DNA of 64,000 bases from Symbiodinium microadriaticum (GCA_001939145.1 LSRX01000331.1:183603-247602); one strand, 5' to 3'. Shown: positions 1 to 12,900, counted from the first letter of the stretch. The notes: a model not told the origin generated them from the letters alone. A program made the numbers and translations.

Positions 1-77
1 GAATTGAAATAATTGAAATAATTGAAATCCCAGTTCCCGGATTTCAATTATTTGAATTATTTCAATTATTTAAATTC
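1..77. repeat. Near-perfect inverted repeat
   Basis: GAATTGAAATAATTGAAATA and its complement TATTTCAATTATTTAAATTC flank a 7-base loop. The left edge of the window may cut a longer element. Confidence 0.7.
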
Positions 78-135
78 TTATCAAGTATATAGGAAGGAAG
101 TAGGGCGTCAAATAGACCCTAAAGGTGCCTCTCTC

Positions 136-363
136 ATATATATATATATATATAATATACATATAATATATATATATATATATATGGTTATATGGTTCTA
201 GGTTTGTGTGTATATGTATACATACATCCATGCATCCATGCATGCACTCATGCATGCATACGTTCATACACATACAACCATGCAAACACCACACACACAC
301 ACACAAACAGACACACACAGACACACACACACACACACGGAGACAGACAGACAGAGACAGACA

Positions 364-396
<33 letters not shown>

Positions 397-415
397 ACAG
401 ACAGACAGACAGAAA
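136..415. repeat. Microsatellite cluster
   Basis: TA, then CATG/CATC, CA, and ACAG/GGCA runs in succession. All frames here are repeat shadows. Confidence 0.9.
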
Positions 416-862
416 CTGCAGGGTGGTATCTAGTGGATTTGTGCTACTTATAATTCGGTGGTACTCGAGCTGGGCCGTGCTTGCCGACACTCCCTATGTT
501 CGTGCGCCGCAGCGACACCAATCATGTTCACACATGCGGGTAGTGACGGTAGATTCCGTTGCACGTACCGTGCCCCGGCAGAAGGACCTAAACCTTGAAC
601 TTTTTGTCCGAGATTCCTAAAGCCTACATCCCAACAAAGCCGAATGGGGCCTACTTACCATCTCAGAGCTCCGAGCCTAAAACTCCGATTCCCCAAACTT
701 ACAGCGTCACTTTAAAAAAAGAAACCCAAGAAGAGCCCCAGGCCCTAGAGTCCCAAAAAGCCCCGAAAACTTAAAAAACCCAAGCAGAACCCAAGAGCCC
801 CAAAAAAAGCCCCCGAAAAATCCGAAGGCTCTAAAGCTCGAGCCCCTGAGCTTAGCCTTGAG

Positions 863-905
863 GTGAAGGCCGCCTCGGAGGATGACCTTAAGAAGCTTGC
901 CGAAG
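863..905 (+). CDS. Candidate exon, unknown product
   Basis: VKAASEDDLKKLAE, acceptor TTGAG before GTGAAG and donor GAAG before GTGCCT. GC-rich compared with its surroundings. It may belong with the similar acidic-helical exon at 2704. Confidence 0.35.
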
Positions 906-1007
906 GTGCCTATCCTCCTAGGTAGTACAAGGGAGACCCCTTAAAGGGGACCCTTCTGGTCTTTGGGCCCAAAAGCCTTAAAATTTGAGTCCTTAGAGCC
1001 TTAGGGT

Positions 1008-1105
1008 AAGGGTCCATGTACCCAAGTATAGACTTTGGCTTTAAAGTAGTCCCTAAATAGGTACCTTGGGGCCAAAGTATATACCATTTGGGTACATGGA
1101 CCCTT
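1008..1105. mobile_element. Family B inverted-repeat element
   Basis: Arms AAGGGTCCATGTACCCAAGT and its complement GGGTACATGGACCCTT, with CTTTGGC and GCCAAAG inside. Related copies at 4181-4315 and, decayed, at 2551-2622 and about 36866-36943. Confidence 0.75.
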
Positions 1106-1106
1106 C

Positions 1107-1221
1107 CCAGAGAACCCAATACCCCTTAATGAAGGAAGGAATATACCTTAAATCATAATATTAAGGCCCCTATAATTTAAGTCATACTCCTTAATTAATT
1201 AAGGGGTATTGGAAACTCTGG
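1107..1221. mobile_element. Family C inverted-repeat element, copy 1
   Basis: Arms AGAGAACCCAATACCCCTTA and GGGGTATTGG--CTCTGG flank an AT-rich core with AAATCATAATATTAAGGCCC. Adjoins the family B copy. A half copy lies at 1338-1372. Confidence 0.75.
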
Positions 1222-1246
1222 TTAGGGTATGTGACATGTTAAGTTT

Positions 1247-1335
1247 ACCCATAGGCCCCTAAGTAGTTCCTCTTTGGGTTTACCTTATAGGATCCTAAAT
1301 ATGAACCACAATGCGGAACTACTTAGGGGCCTATG
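1247..1335. mobile_element. Family A palindromic element, copy 1
   Basis: Arms TACCCATAGGCCCCTAAGTA and the reverse complement flank a core containing AGGATCCTA. About 94 bp in full copies, ends in TA on both sides, no coding capacity: a miniature inverted-repeat element. The TA at both ends suggests TA target duplication as in Tc1/mariner-type elements. Confidence 0.8.
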
Positions 1336-2550
1336 CCCTAAACTCCTTAATTAAGGGGTATTGGGTTCTCTGGGTTAGGGTATGTGAAATGTTAAGTTTT
1401 TTGTGGTTTCAGGACTTCGGGCTGCCAGGTTTAGGACATTCGTTTAGGGCTTGGTGGGGCTTGGGCTCTGACTGGCCATAATAATAATGCTGACATTTAG
1501 GGCTTTGGGCTTTGGGTTTAGGGTCTAGGGCTTTGGGTTTAGGGTTTAGGGGTTTAGGGGTTTAGGGTTTAGGGGGCTCCTGCTACAGGACATCTTAATC
1601 GAAAGAGTCATTTGGAGTCAGGAGCCTAGGCTTTTCAGTATAGGCCTAAGAGTTTAGGGTTTAGTTTCCTGACTGTTTGATCGGGCGTTGTGTAAGAGAG
1701 GCTGCTCAGTTGGAAGAAGGTTCGTCCGCCAAAAGCATGAAAAAACAGGCAGCAATCAACAACAGCTAAGCACAGCCAAAGCACCCAAAAGCACCGAGTT
1801 TGCAAAGCCCCGCTTCAAATCCCGGCGCCGAAACTCCACCGTTTTGCTTGTGCCCCAAGCAAGAAGACCAAGAATCCCACAACCCAGGCGGCGCTCTTTA
1901 AAATCCTTCATACCGTGAATACAGAGCCATTGTGCATAACACTTTAAGGAGCCTCTCGAACTCCCAAGAATTCAGAGATCTTACATTTCCTATCTTTTGA
2001 AATTGCCCCTCCTAAAAGGGCCATAGAGTTCAAACCCTTAACTCAAAGTATTGAGAGCCCCACCGAGGAGATGAGCTTGCCAGCCAGTGGTCTCTAGGGT
2101 TGGCGGCTAGTGGAATCTCAGGAGCCTGTATCAGGTGTCGACTGCGACAGCCCCCAACACTGTGCGTGTTCTTATCAGCAGGAAGGGACGATAGAAATAG
2201 TCCCAAACGCGATCCCAGTACACAACTCTACCAAAAAGCCGTCAAAGCGCACTGAAGAAATGAAGAAATGAGTTATATGGGTCTCTACTAAACAAAATCA
2301 AAAGTTTAGGGAGTTAGATGCTATCGAAAAAAATCATATACCGAGCAAATACTCAGAAACCCGAAGAAACTCCATCACTAATCGTGCCAACCCCTAAACC
2401 ATAAACATCCCTGCACACTAAACCTTATAAGCCTTATAAGGTTTAGTGTGACTTATAAGCCCTAAACCCTCAACGCCTCAGACTCTAAACCCCTGTTATG
2501 GGGCTTGACCAGGTCCATCACTGAACTCTCTGTAGCGAGAGCCTCAACCA

Positions 2551-2622
2551 CTTTGGCCTTAAAGTACCCATACAGGGACGACTTTGTGGCCAACAGATAC
2601 ACCACATGAGCACATGGACCCT
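2551..2622. mobile_element. Family B element, decayed
   Basis: Keeps CTTTGGCCTTAAAGTACCCA, TTTGTGGCCAA and the right arm CACATGGACCCTT. Confidence 0.5.
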
Positions 2623-2703
2623 TAAATTACGACGCCCTAAACCCTACACCAGAAAACCCGAAACCCCCAAGCCCAAAAACCCTACTCTTTCCGGCTGCAC
2701 CAG

Positions 2704-2784
2704 GCATGACGGCCGAGGACAAGCAGCGCCTTCTGGGCGTCCTGGCGCAGAAGGCGACGACTCTGAAGGCCGAGAAGCGCTTTG
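2704..2784 (+). CDS. Candidate exon, unknown product
   Basis: MTAEDKQRLLGVLAQKATTL followed by KAEKRF, a predicted amphipathic helix. The acceptor is CACCAG before GCATGA and the donor TTTG before GCAGCC, the same AG|G and GC pattern as the WrbA gene. The family is not recognised. Confidence 0.4.
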
Positions 2785-2817
2785 GCAGCCCATAAGTTTT
2801 ATGAAGGGATCTTTGAG

Positions 2818-2865
2818 CCTCTCTCTCTCTCTCTCGCTGTCTCTCTTTCTTGCTCTCTCTCTCTC

Positions 2866-2914
<49 letters not shown>

Positions 2915-3140
2915 CTCTCTCTTATATATATATATATGTGTGTATATATAGAAAAAATAAGGTACGCACACATGAATGGGAATATATATATATATATATA
3001 CACACACACATATTAATAATGATATACCAAGATATAGAGACAGCTAGATAGATAAAGACATATGTATGCACATATACATAGACATATACATATACACATA
3101 GACATATACATAATCATATATATATATATATATATATTGC
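2818..3140. repeat. CT, TA and GATA microsatellites
   Basis: CT run 2818-2922, TA and CATA blocks to about 3140. Confidence 0.9.
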
Positions 3141-3209
3141 TTGGATCAGGGTGCAGGGTTTAGGGTTGTGGGGGCACAAGAGTTCAGGGTTTATAGGGGC
3201 TCTTGTAGC

Positions 3210-3210
3210 G

Positions 3211-3286
<76 letters not shown>

Positions 3287-3292
3287 CATATT
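3210..3292. repeat. ATACAT hexanucleotide repeat
   Basis: About fourteen near-perfect units. Confidence 0.9.
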
Positions 3293-3407
3293 GTGTATGT
3301 ATACATATAAGTTACATAAACCTAATACGACCCCAACAAGCAGGTTGCGTTTTTTAACTTTAGGGTTTAAGACTTAGGTGCTTAACCAGAAAACTAGGAG
3401 CCCCCAG

Positions 3408-3467
3408 GTGGAAACGAGAGCTGTGGAGGAAAGCTTCAGCTGGACGCCGCAGAGTCAAAAAGCCTTT
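3408..3467 (+). CDS. Candidate exon or retroelement fragment
   Basis: Twenty codons, VETRAVEESFSWTPQSQKAF, between CCCAG|G and a GC donor. The FSWTP--QKAF pattern recalls the stretch between reverse transcriptase and RNase H in Ty3/gypsy polyproteins (F-WT-ECQ-AF). Twenty residues are too few to decide. Confidence 0.25.
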
Positions 3468-6003
3468 GCGTGAAGTTCCAGTTCTGAGTAGTCGCGCACA
3501 TCTGGGGGCGCAGAAGCGGGCTGTCCCGTTCCGGGAGGGGGAAACACATCAGGATCAATGTATACCGGTAAAGGGGGAAACATAGGCATGGCTGTGGGGG
3601 GGGAAGGGGGAAAGGCGCGTCCAAGGGTGCGGTGCTCCTACAAAAAGCCCAAATCCATTGGAGGAGGCGAAACTTCACCGCCGCACCTTGGGGCTCATTT
3701 AAGGGTTCACACAGATCAACCCCCCCCACTCTGGAGGGGCCATGCCATTGAAGAGGGGACTAAGAGGTGGGGAATTTGCGGATCTATACAGTCTATACAG
3801 GTTCGATATGGGTCGATAGGGCTTGATAGGGTTAATCATTTAAGGGGTTCTTTAGGTCTTGATATTTGGGGTTCATTACCAGCCAAAATCGTTCGATACG
3901 GGTTTAGGGTGCAGCGGTATAGAATTTGGCAGCCCCTGGGCTCTCGATATCTTTGCTGTTGCAGACAGGCTTCAGAAGGATTTCCTAGTGCTTTTCACGA
4001 TTCGATGGTGGTTTGATTTCCAGCAAAGTCTTGCAAAGATTTTTGGGGGGTTGAGCACTTAGGTAGCTCAAGTATTTCTATGGCATTCTGGGTACAGGAG
4101 CGTTCCGGGGGGCGGGTTGCCGGAGCTTGTGTTAAGTTACCGGAAGCTATCGTGTGCCCAGTTCGGGGTTCCACGGCTTTAAGGGTCCATGTACCCCAAT
4201 AGTATATACTTTGGCATTAAAGTACCTATATATGGCCTGCCGAACCGGGATCATATATAGCCTACTTTTAGGCCAAAGTATATCGTGTTTAGATCCATGT
4301 GGATACATGGACCCTTCGGGTAAGAGTAGAGGGCCAACCATTTCACTTCGCGGAGGGACCCCCTGCCCTAAACCCTGTCCTTGAGCCCCAACCCCGAAAC
4401 CATAACCTCAAAACCCTAAACCCTAAACCCAAGCCCCTAAACCCTAAACCTGCACTTAAAAAGATAACCCTAAACCGGGGGAGGTTGGTCAGCCTGCCGT
4501 AGGCTTCCTGCCGACTCCTGGGTGAGGGCTTTCGCGCACGTATAGGGTCATGCCCTGCTCCTTTTTAGGGTACCAGCTACTTTCTAGAGAACAGGTCCGA
4601 ACCACAAAGCTAGGTACCAGAAGGGGTAGGGCATAACGCTCTGGGTGTGTAGGCAATGGCTCAGCCTAGGCCTTGTGTCACGTTGTGACGTTGCGGCCAT
4701 CACGTGATGTTTTGAGGGAGCTGCCAGCACACCACTTGGCGGCCTCCCTCCTACCATAGCACACGTAGCGCACGCCGGGTCTTGGCTGTGTAATTTGTAC
4801 AGGTCCAGAAATCAAACTGATGTGTGTCCTTATGTCTACTTTGCTTCTATGCGGGCTCGTCGTGTCATAGAAACCTTAGGGGGGGGTAGGGGACTATACT
4901 TCCCCAAATAGGCCTTATTAGGTCCTGACTACTGATCTTACGGCCCCCTAGCCCCCCCGTAAGGGTCCCTTTGAGCATGGTGTGGATTGCTTAGGGATTG
5001 AAGCTAGGGGATCTCTTGCAGGCTTCAGGGTTACTGAGAACCGGCCGTAGCCCTAAACAGTTCTTGAGCATCTTTTGGTACATGCTTCAGGGATCCTGAG
5101 GCTTTATTGTCTACAGACCTGAAATGGGGATTTTTCATTTTTGAACAAGTTTTGTTGTTAGAATTTGGGATTGGTGCTCGTGTTCTTGCGGTGCTCGTGT
5201 CTAGGTATGCTTTATGATTGTAGGTTTCCAGAGTGTAGTACGCTCTCAAGGGGGTTAAAACTCGTAACGCATTTGTCTCTTGTTTGGGTACCTCAGTCCA
5301 AACTCTTACCCACAAAAAGGCTCTAAGGACTCTTGTCCTCATACTTTATAAGGCTTTTGGGCTATTTTGAGCCGTAGAGTTAATCCTAAACCCTGGACGC
5401 CATGTAGACTTTCCTTCCCGAGGAAGGCTTCCGGCGTTTGTGTGGCGTATCTGGGCTGCAGCATTCCAATCAGAAATCCAGCAGTCCCTACTCGTGGTTT
5501 TTTGTGGCTTAGTACCCACAGTCTCCGGGGTTGACATGGGAGGTCTTTGTTTGACAGGCTTCTGTCAAGCAACTGCTGTCCACAAAACCGGTTCTGAGTA
5601 GAGCCTAAGCCATGCCAGTTCTCGTTTGTGTTTGAAGGTTGTCATGTTGCCAGTTGATCCCTATAGGTCATTCGCCCTGAGTCTGCGAGTGCATTTATAT
5701 TGACGGTCGTTCTGAGAACTGCTTGTCCAACTGTGCCCTCGCCGGCAGTCCGTGGTCTTAAGGGTGTAAGTGTAAGATCTGGCAGCTTTTCGTCCATCAC
5801 AAGGGACGAGACATAGGATGTTCAACGAAGTAGATGATCAGGTCGCGAATCGTTGCAACTAAGCTGCCGTGCAACTGAAAATCAGGCCGTGGCAATTGAT
5901 TTTATATTTGACAGGTTCAAAGTCGAATTGTTGGCAGCAGCAGGAGCTTCTGCTAGACCCATCAGCCTCAAATCTAGCAGATCCCTTTGCACATGTCTCC
6001 CAG
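3468..6003. other. No gene recognised; repeats and telomere-like tracts
   Basis: Holds a family B element (4181), CCCTAAA tracts at 4395-4475, and open but featureless frames on both strands (for example 5031-5342 minus). I see no exon I can defend. Confidence 0.5.
4181..4315. mobile_element. Family B inverted-repeat element, longer copy
   Basis: Same arms as 1008-1105 with a longer centre; internal AGTATATACTTTGGC and GCCAAAGTATAT pair. Confidence 0.75.
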
Positions 6004-6053
6004 GTTGATCTACTACTCAATGTATGGGCACATGACGGATATGTGCAAGGACT
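6004..6053 (+). CDS. wrbA: WrbA domain 1 exon a (FMN phosphate loop)
   Basis: The reading is [16 protein letters not shown], matching the N-terminal strand and phosphate-binding loop of WrbA. The acceptor is CTCCCAG followed by G. The end is placed at GACT before GCTGCC because one leftover T joins the GT of the next exon into a Cys codon and keeps the frame; a GA donor at 6050 is the alternative. Domain 2 has no intron before YYSM and instead splits this loop after SM. A longer overlapping frame exists but does not match the family. Confidence 0.75.
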
Positions 6054-6845
6054 GCTGCCTGTAGTTTGCACAGCAGTTGGCTTCCGGAGGAGCATGTGGA
6101 GCCCCATCAACGGCTAGCCACATGCAGAGTCCCTGAGAAACATGAGGTGTTGTTCGTAGTGAGCGCTCACAAGCATTGGGAGTCGAAGTCGAACAAGCAC
6201 GGAAATCGGAGCCGCCAGCTGCATTCCTAGACAAGCACATCTGTAAAGATCTCCTTGTGGGCACTTTTTCCCTTCTCCGGGTCTTGGGTTCCTTGTAAAA
6301 CTACCCAAGACCGCAAAATGAGAGCCCTTTGTATTCAAAGGCTACTGGGGATCCTTACCTTAAACCCTAAATCCTAAATCCTAAGCCCTAAACCCTAAAC
6401 CCTAAACCCTAAATCCTAAACCCTAAACCTTAAACCCTAAACCCTAAATCCTAAACCTTAAATTGACATTGCATGGAGATGTCGCCGCAAAGCCGCATGC
6501 GCTCTGCCCTCACTGAGCTGAGCCCACAGGAGATGAAGAAGTGCTGCCGCCTCAGACCATGGGCCGAGGTTTCTGATTCCATTTCTAAAAACTTGTGTTA
6601 TACTATACTATCATATACTATACTATACTATATTATACTATACTATACTATACTATACTATACTATACTACGATAAACTATATTATACTGAGACTTAGAC
6701 TCTATGAAGTTATGCCAGGTTACATTCTACTATGTGACCATTGTAGCTGCCGCGCTTGCGGTCTCTAAGTCTGTAAGTTGAATTGTGACTTTTGCTGCCC
6801 CCCCCCTTTTCCAGTTGCAGCCCCAGGCTGTTAGAGTCGTGTGTG

Positions 6846-6886
<41 letters not shown>

Positions 6887-6919
6887 ATGTGTGTGTGTGT
6901 GTGTGTTTGTGTGCGTCGN

Positions 6920-6953
<34 letters not shown>

Positions 6954-9900
6954 ATGTGTGTGTGTGTGTGTGTTTGTGTGCGTCGTGACAACATGGCATT
7001 CTCGCCATGTGATCCCAAAGATAATCAGGGCACCAAGTCCAGTAGTGGTATGATTACCCTGTTTCACGAGGAGTAAGTTGTATGTTGCCAGTATGACCCT
7101 GGGGGCCTAGGTTTTGATTGCCATAGAACTGTGTGCGCATTACCCTCTTGCCATGACTGTTCTCATCATTCAGCCAGCATGCACGCACTACGTAGCCCGA
7201 TAGACTTCTTCGGGGGGAGCGTCGTCTTTCTTGTCGGACAGCTTGGGCTTGCAACTCTGGCATTCGTCATGACACTGGCAGGTCTCATCCGAAGAACCAG
7301 TCCACCTAACTGTAAATACTACTCCTGCAACCTCCGCATCGAAGCACGGAAAGAAATAAAAAAAAGGAATGCCACAGCACTGATAGTAGTAGAAGTAATT
7401 GTAATATCAATAAACACCGTCATCGTCATCATTCATAAGAATGAGTGCATTCTTGCCCATCATCCGGCTGAGAGGTCTCTGATGGTTTCGATCGAGTACA
7501 GGTCCCGAAGTTTATTTCCGGGTTCGCTCATAAAGCCGATGCTGGTTTAGGGTTTAGGGTTTATAGGATTACCATGTACTGAACTATCACAACCTGTCTG
7601 TGCTGCAGCGTCTCAATATGAACTCTATTCTTGAGTTCATAGAGACTCCCAGAGCAAGCTGTGGCAGGTTTAAGGAGACCCTGGCATCCTAAGCCCTAAA
7701 CCCTAAACCCATATAGCTCTCACACCCTGACAGGCCCCCTAGTCGAGCAGACGCCCTGATGTTTGAAAACCCTGGGGTCGACCTATGCATCTGCCAAGAA
7801 GTACATAGATCCGAATACCTCGTGTAGTGCTCCTTTCGAGATATCATGTCATGCTCTGGCGTATACAGCCGATAGTACCTTCCTATGAATGGCTTTATAT
7901 TTCCCTCTTGCGACTTACGATTTACGATATAAGGTTCAAACCCTAAACCCTAAAACCCTAAACACTAAACCCTAAACCTGGGCTCAAGCGATGTTTAGCC
8001 GTGGCATCGTGGCCGAGGTATGGAGGACAGCGGCGTGCAGGTTGACATGTTCCAGGCACGGGATTGCAGGGTTGAGAGTTCGGGTCTTACCCGATGTAGG
8101 GCGTAGGGTTTTGGGGTTAGGGGTTTTGGGGTTTAGGGTTTTGGGGTTAAAGGTTTGTTTTTGTTGTTTTGGGGTGAGGTCAACACTATTGGTTGGGTTG
8201 GTTTCAGCAACGCATTGGTGGCAAAAGGCTAGTATCATGTGGCCACGACACTTCCGCTCGCTTGGTTGTTGGAAGACGCCAGATGTTTAGTCAATTGGCT
8301 CAGCCAAGGTTGCGAAGGAGTTCAAGTTGAGCATTCCTAGTACGCTGAGTCCGTCTGAGTCCCAAACGCCGACCGCGAGCAGCGGGTTCAGTCGGTGACA
8401 CTTCAAGTTCTGGTGTGAAATCCCAATTTGCTCAAGTTGTCAGCATTCATGGGTTTAGGGGTTTAGGTTTGGGGTAACACCATGTGGTGCTGCCTACGGA
8501 AAGTTTCAAGCCTGACTGCCAGGTAGCTGAGACGCTTCCCGATGAGGCCGGAAATCTTCGATACGATCGTGTGAGCTACAGTCTTTCTTAGAATAGCGGA
8601 AGAGATGGTGCATCTTTGGATTTCCATCTAATTTGTGACTTCGACGGCAACATTGCTCGGCTTCAGGGCTTTTTAAGGAGGAAGCGCCATCACTTGTCCA
8701 GCTTGTCAAACGAACCCTCGCTGAGGCCTAAGATTTTCCTGGATTGACGCGAGGTGTTGGTCAAGAGATTTAGAAAAGCTTCGCATGTGTTCCTGACAGA
8801 GCCCGAGGTGCCGAACGCCAAGACCCGTAAAGTTCTCAATTAGTATGCAAGAAGGGAAAAGGTGTTATTCACTAAGCGTGCTGTAAATACTTGATAGTCG
8901 AGTGTGTACCCTGCAAGGCAATCTTTCACCTGGTTGGGTATGTGCCCGCGCGCGCGCGTGTGTGTGTGTGTGTGTGTTTGTGTTGTGTGTGTGTGTGTTT
9001 GCGTGTTTGCGTGTTTGTGTGTTTGTGTGTTTGTCTGTGTGCGTGTGCGTGTGGGTGCGTGTGTGCGTGTGTATGTGTCTCTGTGTCTGTGTCTGTGTCT
9101 GTGTCTCTGTGTGTGTGTGTGTGCGTGTGTGTGTGTGTGTGTGTTTGTGTGTGTGCATGTATGTATTTATGTATGTGTACACGTTGGTTTGTTTGATTGA
9201 TTGTTTGTTCGCATGCCAGAAGGGCCTACCCTGCTCAAAGGCTTCGCCCATACGGCGCCAGGGAATTTAAGCATCATTAAACAATCAATTCTTTGAGGTC
9301 TGTGCTCCTCCAAGTTCTAGGGTACTGCAACCTCTTAGATCCAGATTTAAACGAAATTTTGCAATCTAAACCCCCAGAGCCATGGGCCAAGGAAACGCAA
9401 AGCCAGCCCCAGACGCCTGAAGGCGTAGCACGGTGGTCCAGGATGTTTGTGACCATGGTCAGAGTGAAACTTAGCAGTCAAGTACACCTGCTACCTTCGT
9501 ATCCTGAACCTCAAAGTATTCCCTTTGGAAACCCTACAACCTGGACCCAGCGGGCTGGGAGGAAAGGGCCTGTATCAAACGGGAACTCTAACACATTAAG
9601 TTATTGCTTTTACTATGGTTGTGAGTAGTCTTGTTATTCATATCTTTAGTAGCAACATTAGTTAGTAATCTCAATCTGTTAATAATATGTTTCTGTGGAT
9701 CAGGCTCTGAAAGCTATGGGTGCTCCCGCAAAGCCCGGTGACATCATGACTTTGGACCATGCAAGCATTGGCTCGTTGCTCCCCGCATCTCGGCAGTCAT
9801 GAGTTTAGGGCCTGGGGTTGGATTCTAGGGCGTAGGGCTTGAGGGTTGGATTTTGAGTGTTTAGGTTTTGGGGTTTACGGCTAAAGCTATATACTTTGAG

Positions 9901-12900
9901 GAGGGCGCTGTAGAGTCTTGTTATATGTCTTCGTATTCGTAACATGCTTCTGTGGTCTGTACAGACTTTTACAGATGGTGTAGTGAGATTGTTTCGGCGT
10001 CAGTTTGTTTTAATGGTTTCTGTAATATGTGGCTTTATAGGGTTCGGAGCGTAGTTTCGGATGTAGTATTCCGGGTTTAGGGTTTGAGGCTTAAGCCTGG
10101 AGTTTCTGGGTTTGTAGCATGAAGGGTCAAGGTTGGTATCCAGGGTAAACGGTCTAGGTCTGCGCGGCTGTGCTATTCTACCCTAAACCCTAAATCCCCA
10201 ACCTTGAGAAACAACAGCATTTAAAGTGGGGTGCTGAGGATGGGCCATTGGAATACCCTTCCGCATAAGCTGGGTACTTGCAGGGCATTTTCCGTGTCAA
10301 ATGCATTATAACGGCACGTAAAACTGAAAGCCACGTGCATGCATTGTTTTCATTTAGTTGCCGTGACATTCTTGTAAAGTGTGTAATGTGGTATAATGGA
10401 TTTGCTGATAGAGCAATCTTCAAATCGGCGTCTAGATCCTTGAGAACGCACATATTGTGTTTTGGAATGTTGGACATAAAAACTACCCATAGGCTCCATA
10501 GTAGTTCCTTTTTGTGGTTCATGTTTAGGATCTTATAAGGTAATCCCCAAACCGGAACTACTTAGGGGCCTATGCGTATCTCACGCTGTCTCCTCCTGAC
10601 GATCACAGAGTGAGCCAACCTCAAAAGATGATGTGCCCCTGCCCAGGCGACCTCATCATTACAGATTGCCTGTGCTGGCCGCTAACGAACGAGGAAACCA
10701 CACGTTGAACGTAAGAAGGACTCTGAGGAATTAGGGCGATTTCGGTAGAAGGTATCTTGAACAATTACCAAAACTAGGATACCAGTCTCTGGGGCGTTAT
10801 CCAGAACCGATCCCTTGCGTACACCTTCTGGGCATGCTCATTTAAACTGTAGTACCCTGAACCCCACTGCGAAACCCTAAACCCTACTGCACCATCCAAA
10901 AGCCTATAAGACTCTAAACCCTCATGGAGACATTACAAACTCATTGAGGGAATCCTTAAAGAGGGACCCCTTATAGACCCTTCCTCGCATTCTTCCCTCG
11001 ACCTGGTCTAAGGAGTACGACGGCTTCGTCTTTGGCGTTCCGACGCGTTTCGGAAACATGTGCGGCCAAATCAAGCTCCTGGACTGTTCGTGGGGCTTGG
11101 GGTTTAGGGACCTAGCTTGAAAGGTTAAACTTAGGACTTCAGGGTTTGGAGTTCTGGATTTCAGGTTTGTCGGTGCTCCCTGGTGGAAGATGATAGGGTT
11201 AGAGACGTACGTACAGTTACATAGTGCCTACGGTGGGGTATGATTCCTCTTCAGGTTTAGGGTTTTGGTACCATAACACCCAAATCCCCGAAATTCGAAG
11301 CTCCTCGGCCCTAAATCCCTTAACCAAACCCCTCATGTTTAGGTAGGGGGGCGAGGGCAATTTGGGTTCGGAGAGCAGACGTCCGAGCTTAAGGTAAGGG
11401 CCTTCATAGGGCTTTGGGGTATCGTATTCTGTCGTTCTATCCGGGAACCCTAATGGAGCAGGCGCCCCTTATTAGTTTGATCATGTTGAGTTTCGAACTT
11501 ATATGGCTCTAAAGGACGTATATGTGTTATGGTTATAGGCTTTTGTACTGCAGAAGCCTGATGTAAGTGTCGTAATATTCGAACCTGTTTACACTAGCGG
11601 GGTCCTTAGTCAGGGTGAGATAGAGGTGTGAACACATGACAGCCTCCGAAAGCCCGTACTATGAAAAACTCTAAACCCTAGACTTCAAGCCGCGAACGCC
11701 AGTGTAAAGCTTAGGGTTTGCAAGGTGGGTATGGAGCCTGAGACCAGAGCTTCAAACCCTGAATGCTGGAGTATTAGGGTTGCGGGTTTAGGATTTTGGG
11801 TGGTCTATAGGGTCCAGGTTCAAACGCTTAGGTTTATGGAGGGTTATGGGTCAGGGTTTACTGCGCCGAACAGGTCATTCTTTGATAGCACGGGTGGCCT
11901 CTGGATGGCCCAGAAGCTGTCCGGAAAGATGGCCACAATGATTGTAAGCACCGGGACGCAGAACGGAGGACTCTTTTCGAGATTTCAGGCTTGGGTTGCG
12001 GGATAGAGGTTATCCTCGGACTTGGGGGGGGGCCTGCTCTCAGACATTGAGTTTGAATTCCTTCCTGCTTGTGAATGCAGGCCCACCATTCTTTGCCAAG
12101 GCTCCCCAGCTGCATAGACTTGTAGTACGTAGTCCTTATAGTAGCCCCTTATAGCAGCCTCACTGATACATGCCCTCCTCCTTAAAGAGGGCTAGACCGC
12201 TAGACGAGGCGTGGAGCTTCGAGGCAGAGGTTCCGTCTGCTGAACGGCTGAACGGGTCATGATCGCTTAACTTCGGTGTTCCGGTTGTGGCGTGTCCAGC
12301 CGTGACACTTGAAAAACCAAGTAGACCCGGATCCTAGGGCTAAGTGTAAGAAAGAGTCCAGCAGCCTTTTTGCCTCCAAAACACTCACAGCTCAGGTCCT
12401 TAGAGCCTTGAGGTAAGTAATATAGGGGCCTTAATAATTAGAATAGGGTTTTGGGGGTTTCCTTATTATGATTCCAGTATAATAATCCCCCAAACCCTAT
12501 TCTAATTATTAAGGCCCTTACAGTAGGCCACAGAAAGCTTTTGAGATCCACCCGTTGGATAAGCCTCATCTACAGCAAAATTGTGAAGCACGTAGAGGTT
12601 CCAGAGAGTCAATGAGCTTTGGTGTAAGGATCCTACTAAACTAGCTTGGGTCTACATTAGGGCTGGCTTGTTCTCGAGCTGCTTCTGCATTCTAACCTGT
12701 GGTATCTATACGTTCGCTAGTTTTCTGCCCTGAAGCTCCTGAAATCCCAACCCTCCTAAACCCACAACCCTGAACGCAAACCCTAAACCCTAAACCCCTA
12801 ACAGCCCAAACCCCTCAACCCCCAAAACACTTTAAAAAGCAACACCCAAAACGTGAACGGTAAAGCCTACACCTGGGAGGACAAGAGACGACGCACTTGC

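Noticed and set aside
70..620. Long overlapping frames rich in Cys/Val/His/Thr
   Set aside because: They are translations of CA, TG and CAGG microsatellites; the same applies at 2606-3051, 3141-3377, 6710-7076, 8865-9270, 40687-41257 and 45205-45317.
1800..1830. tRNA-like T-arm (CTTCAAATCCCGGC)
   Set aside because: No matching acceptor, D or anticodon arms around it.
8302..8400. Open stretch [20 protein letters not shown] after CCAAG|G
   Set aside because: It lies inside the intron between WrbA exons b and c, which join perfectly without it; kept as a warning that open GC-rich stretches are not always exons.
9293..9628. 111-codon frame
   Set aside because: Inside the intron between WrbA exons c and d, with no family similarity and no clean splice borders.
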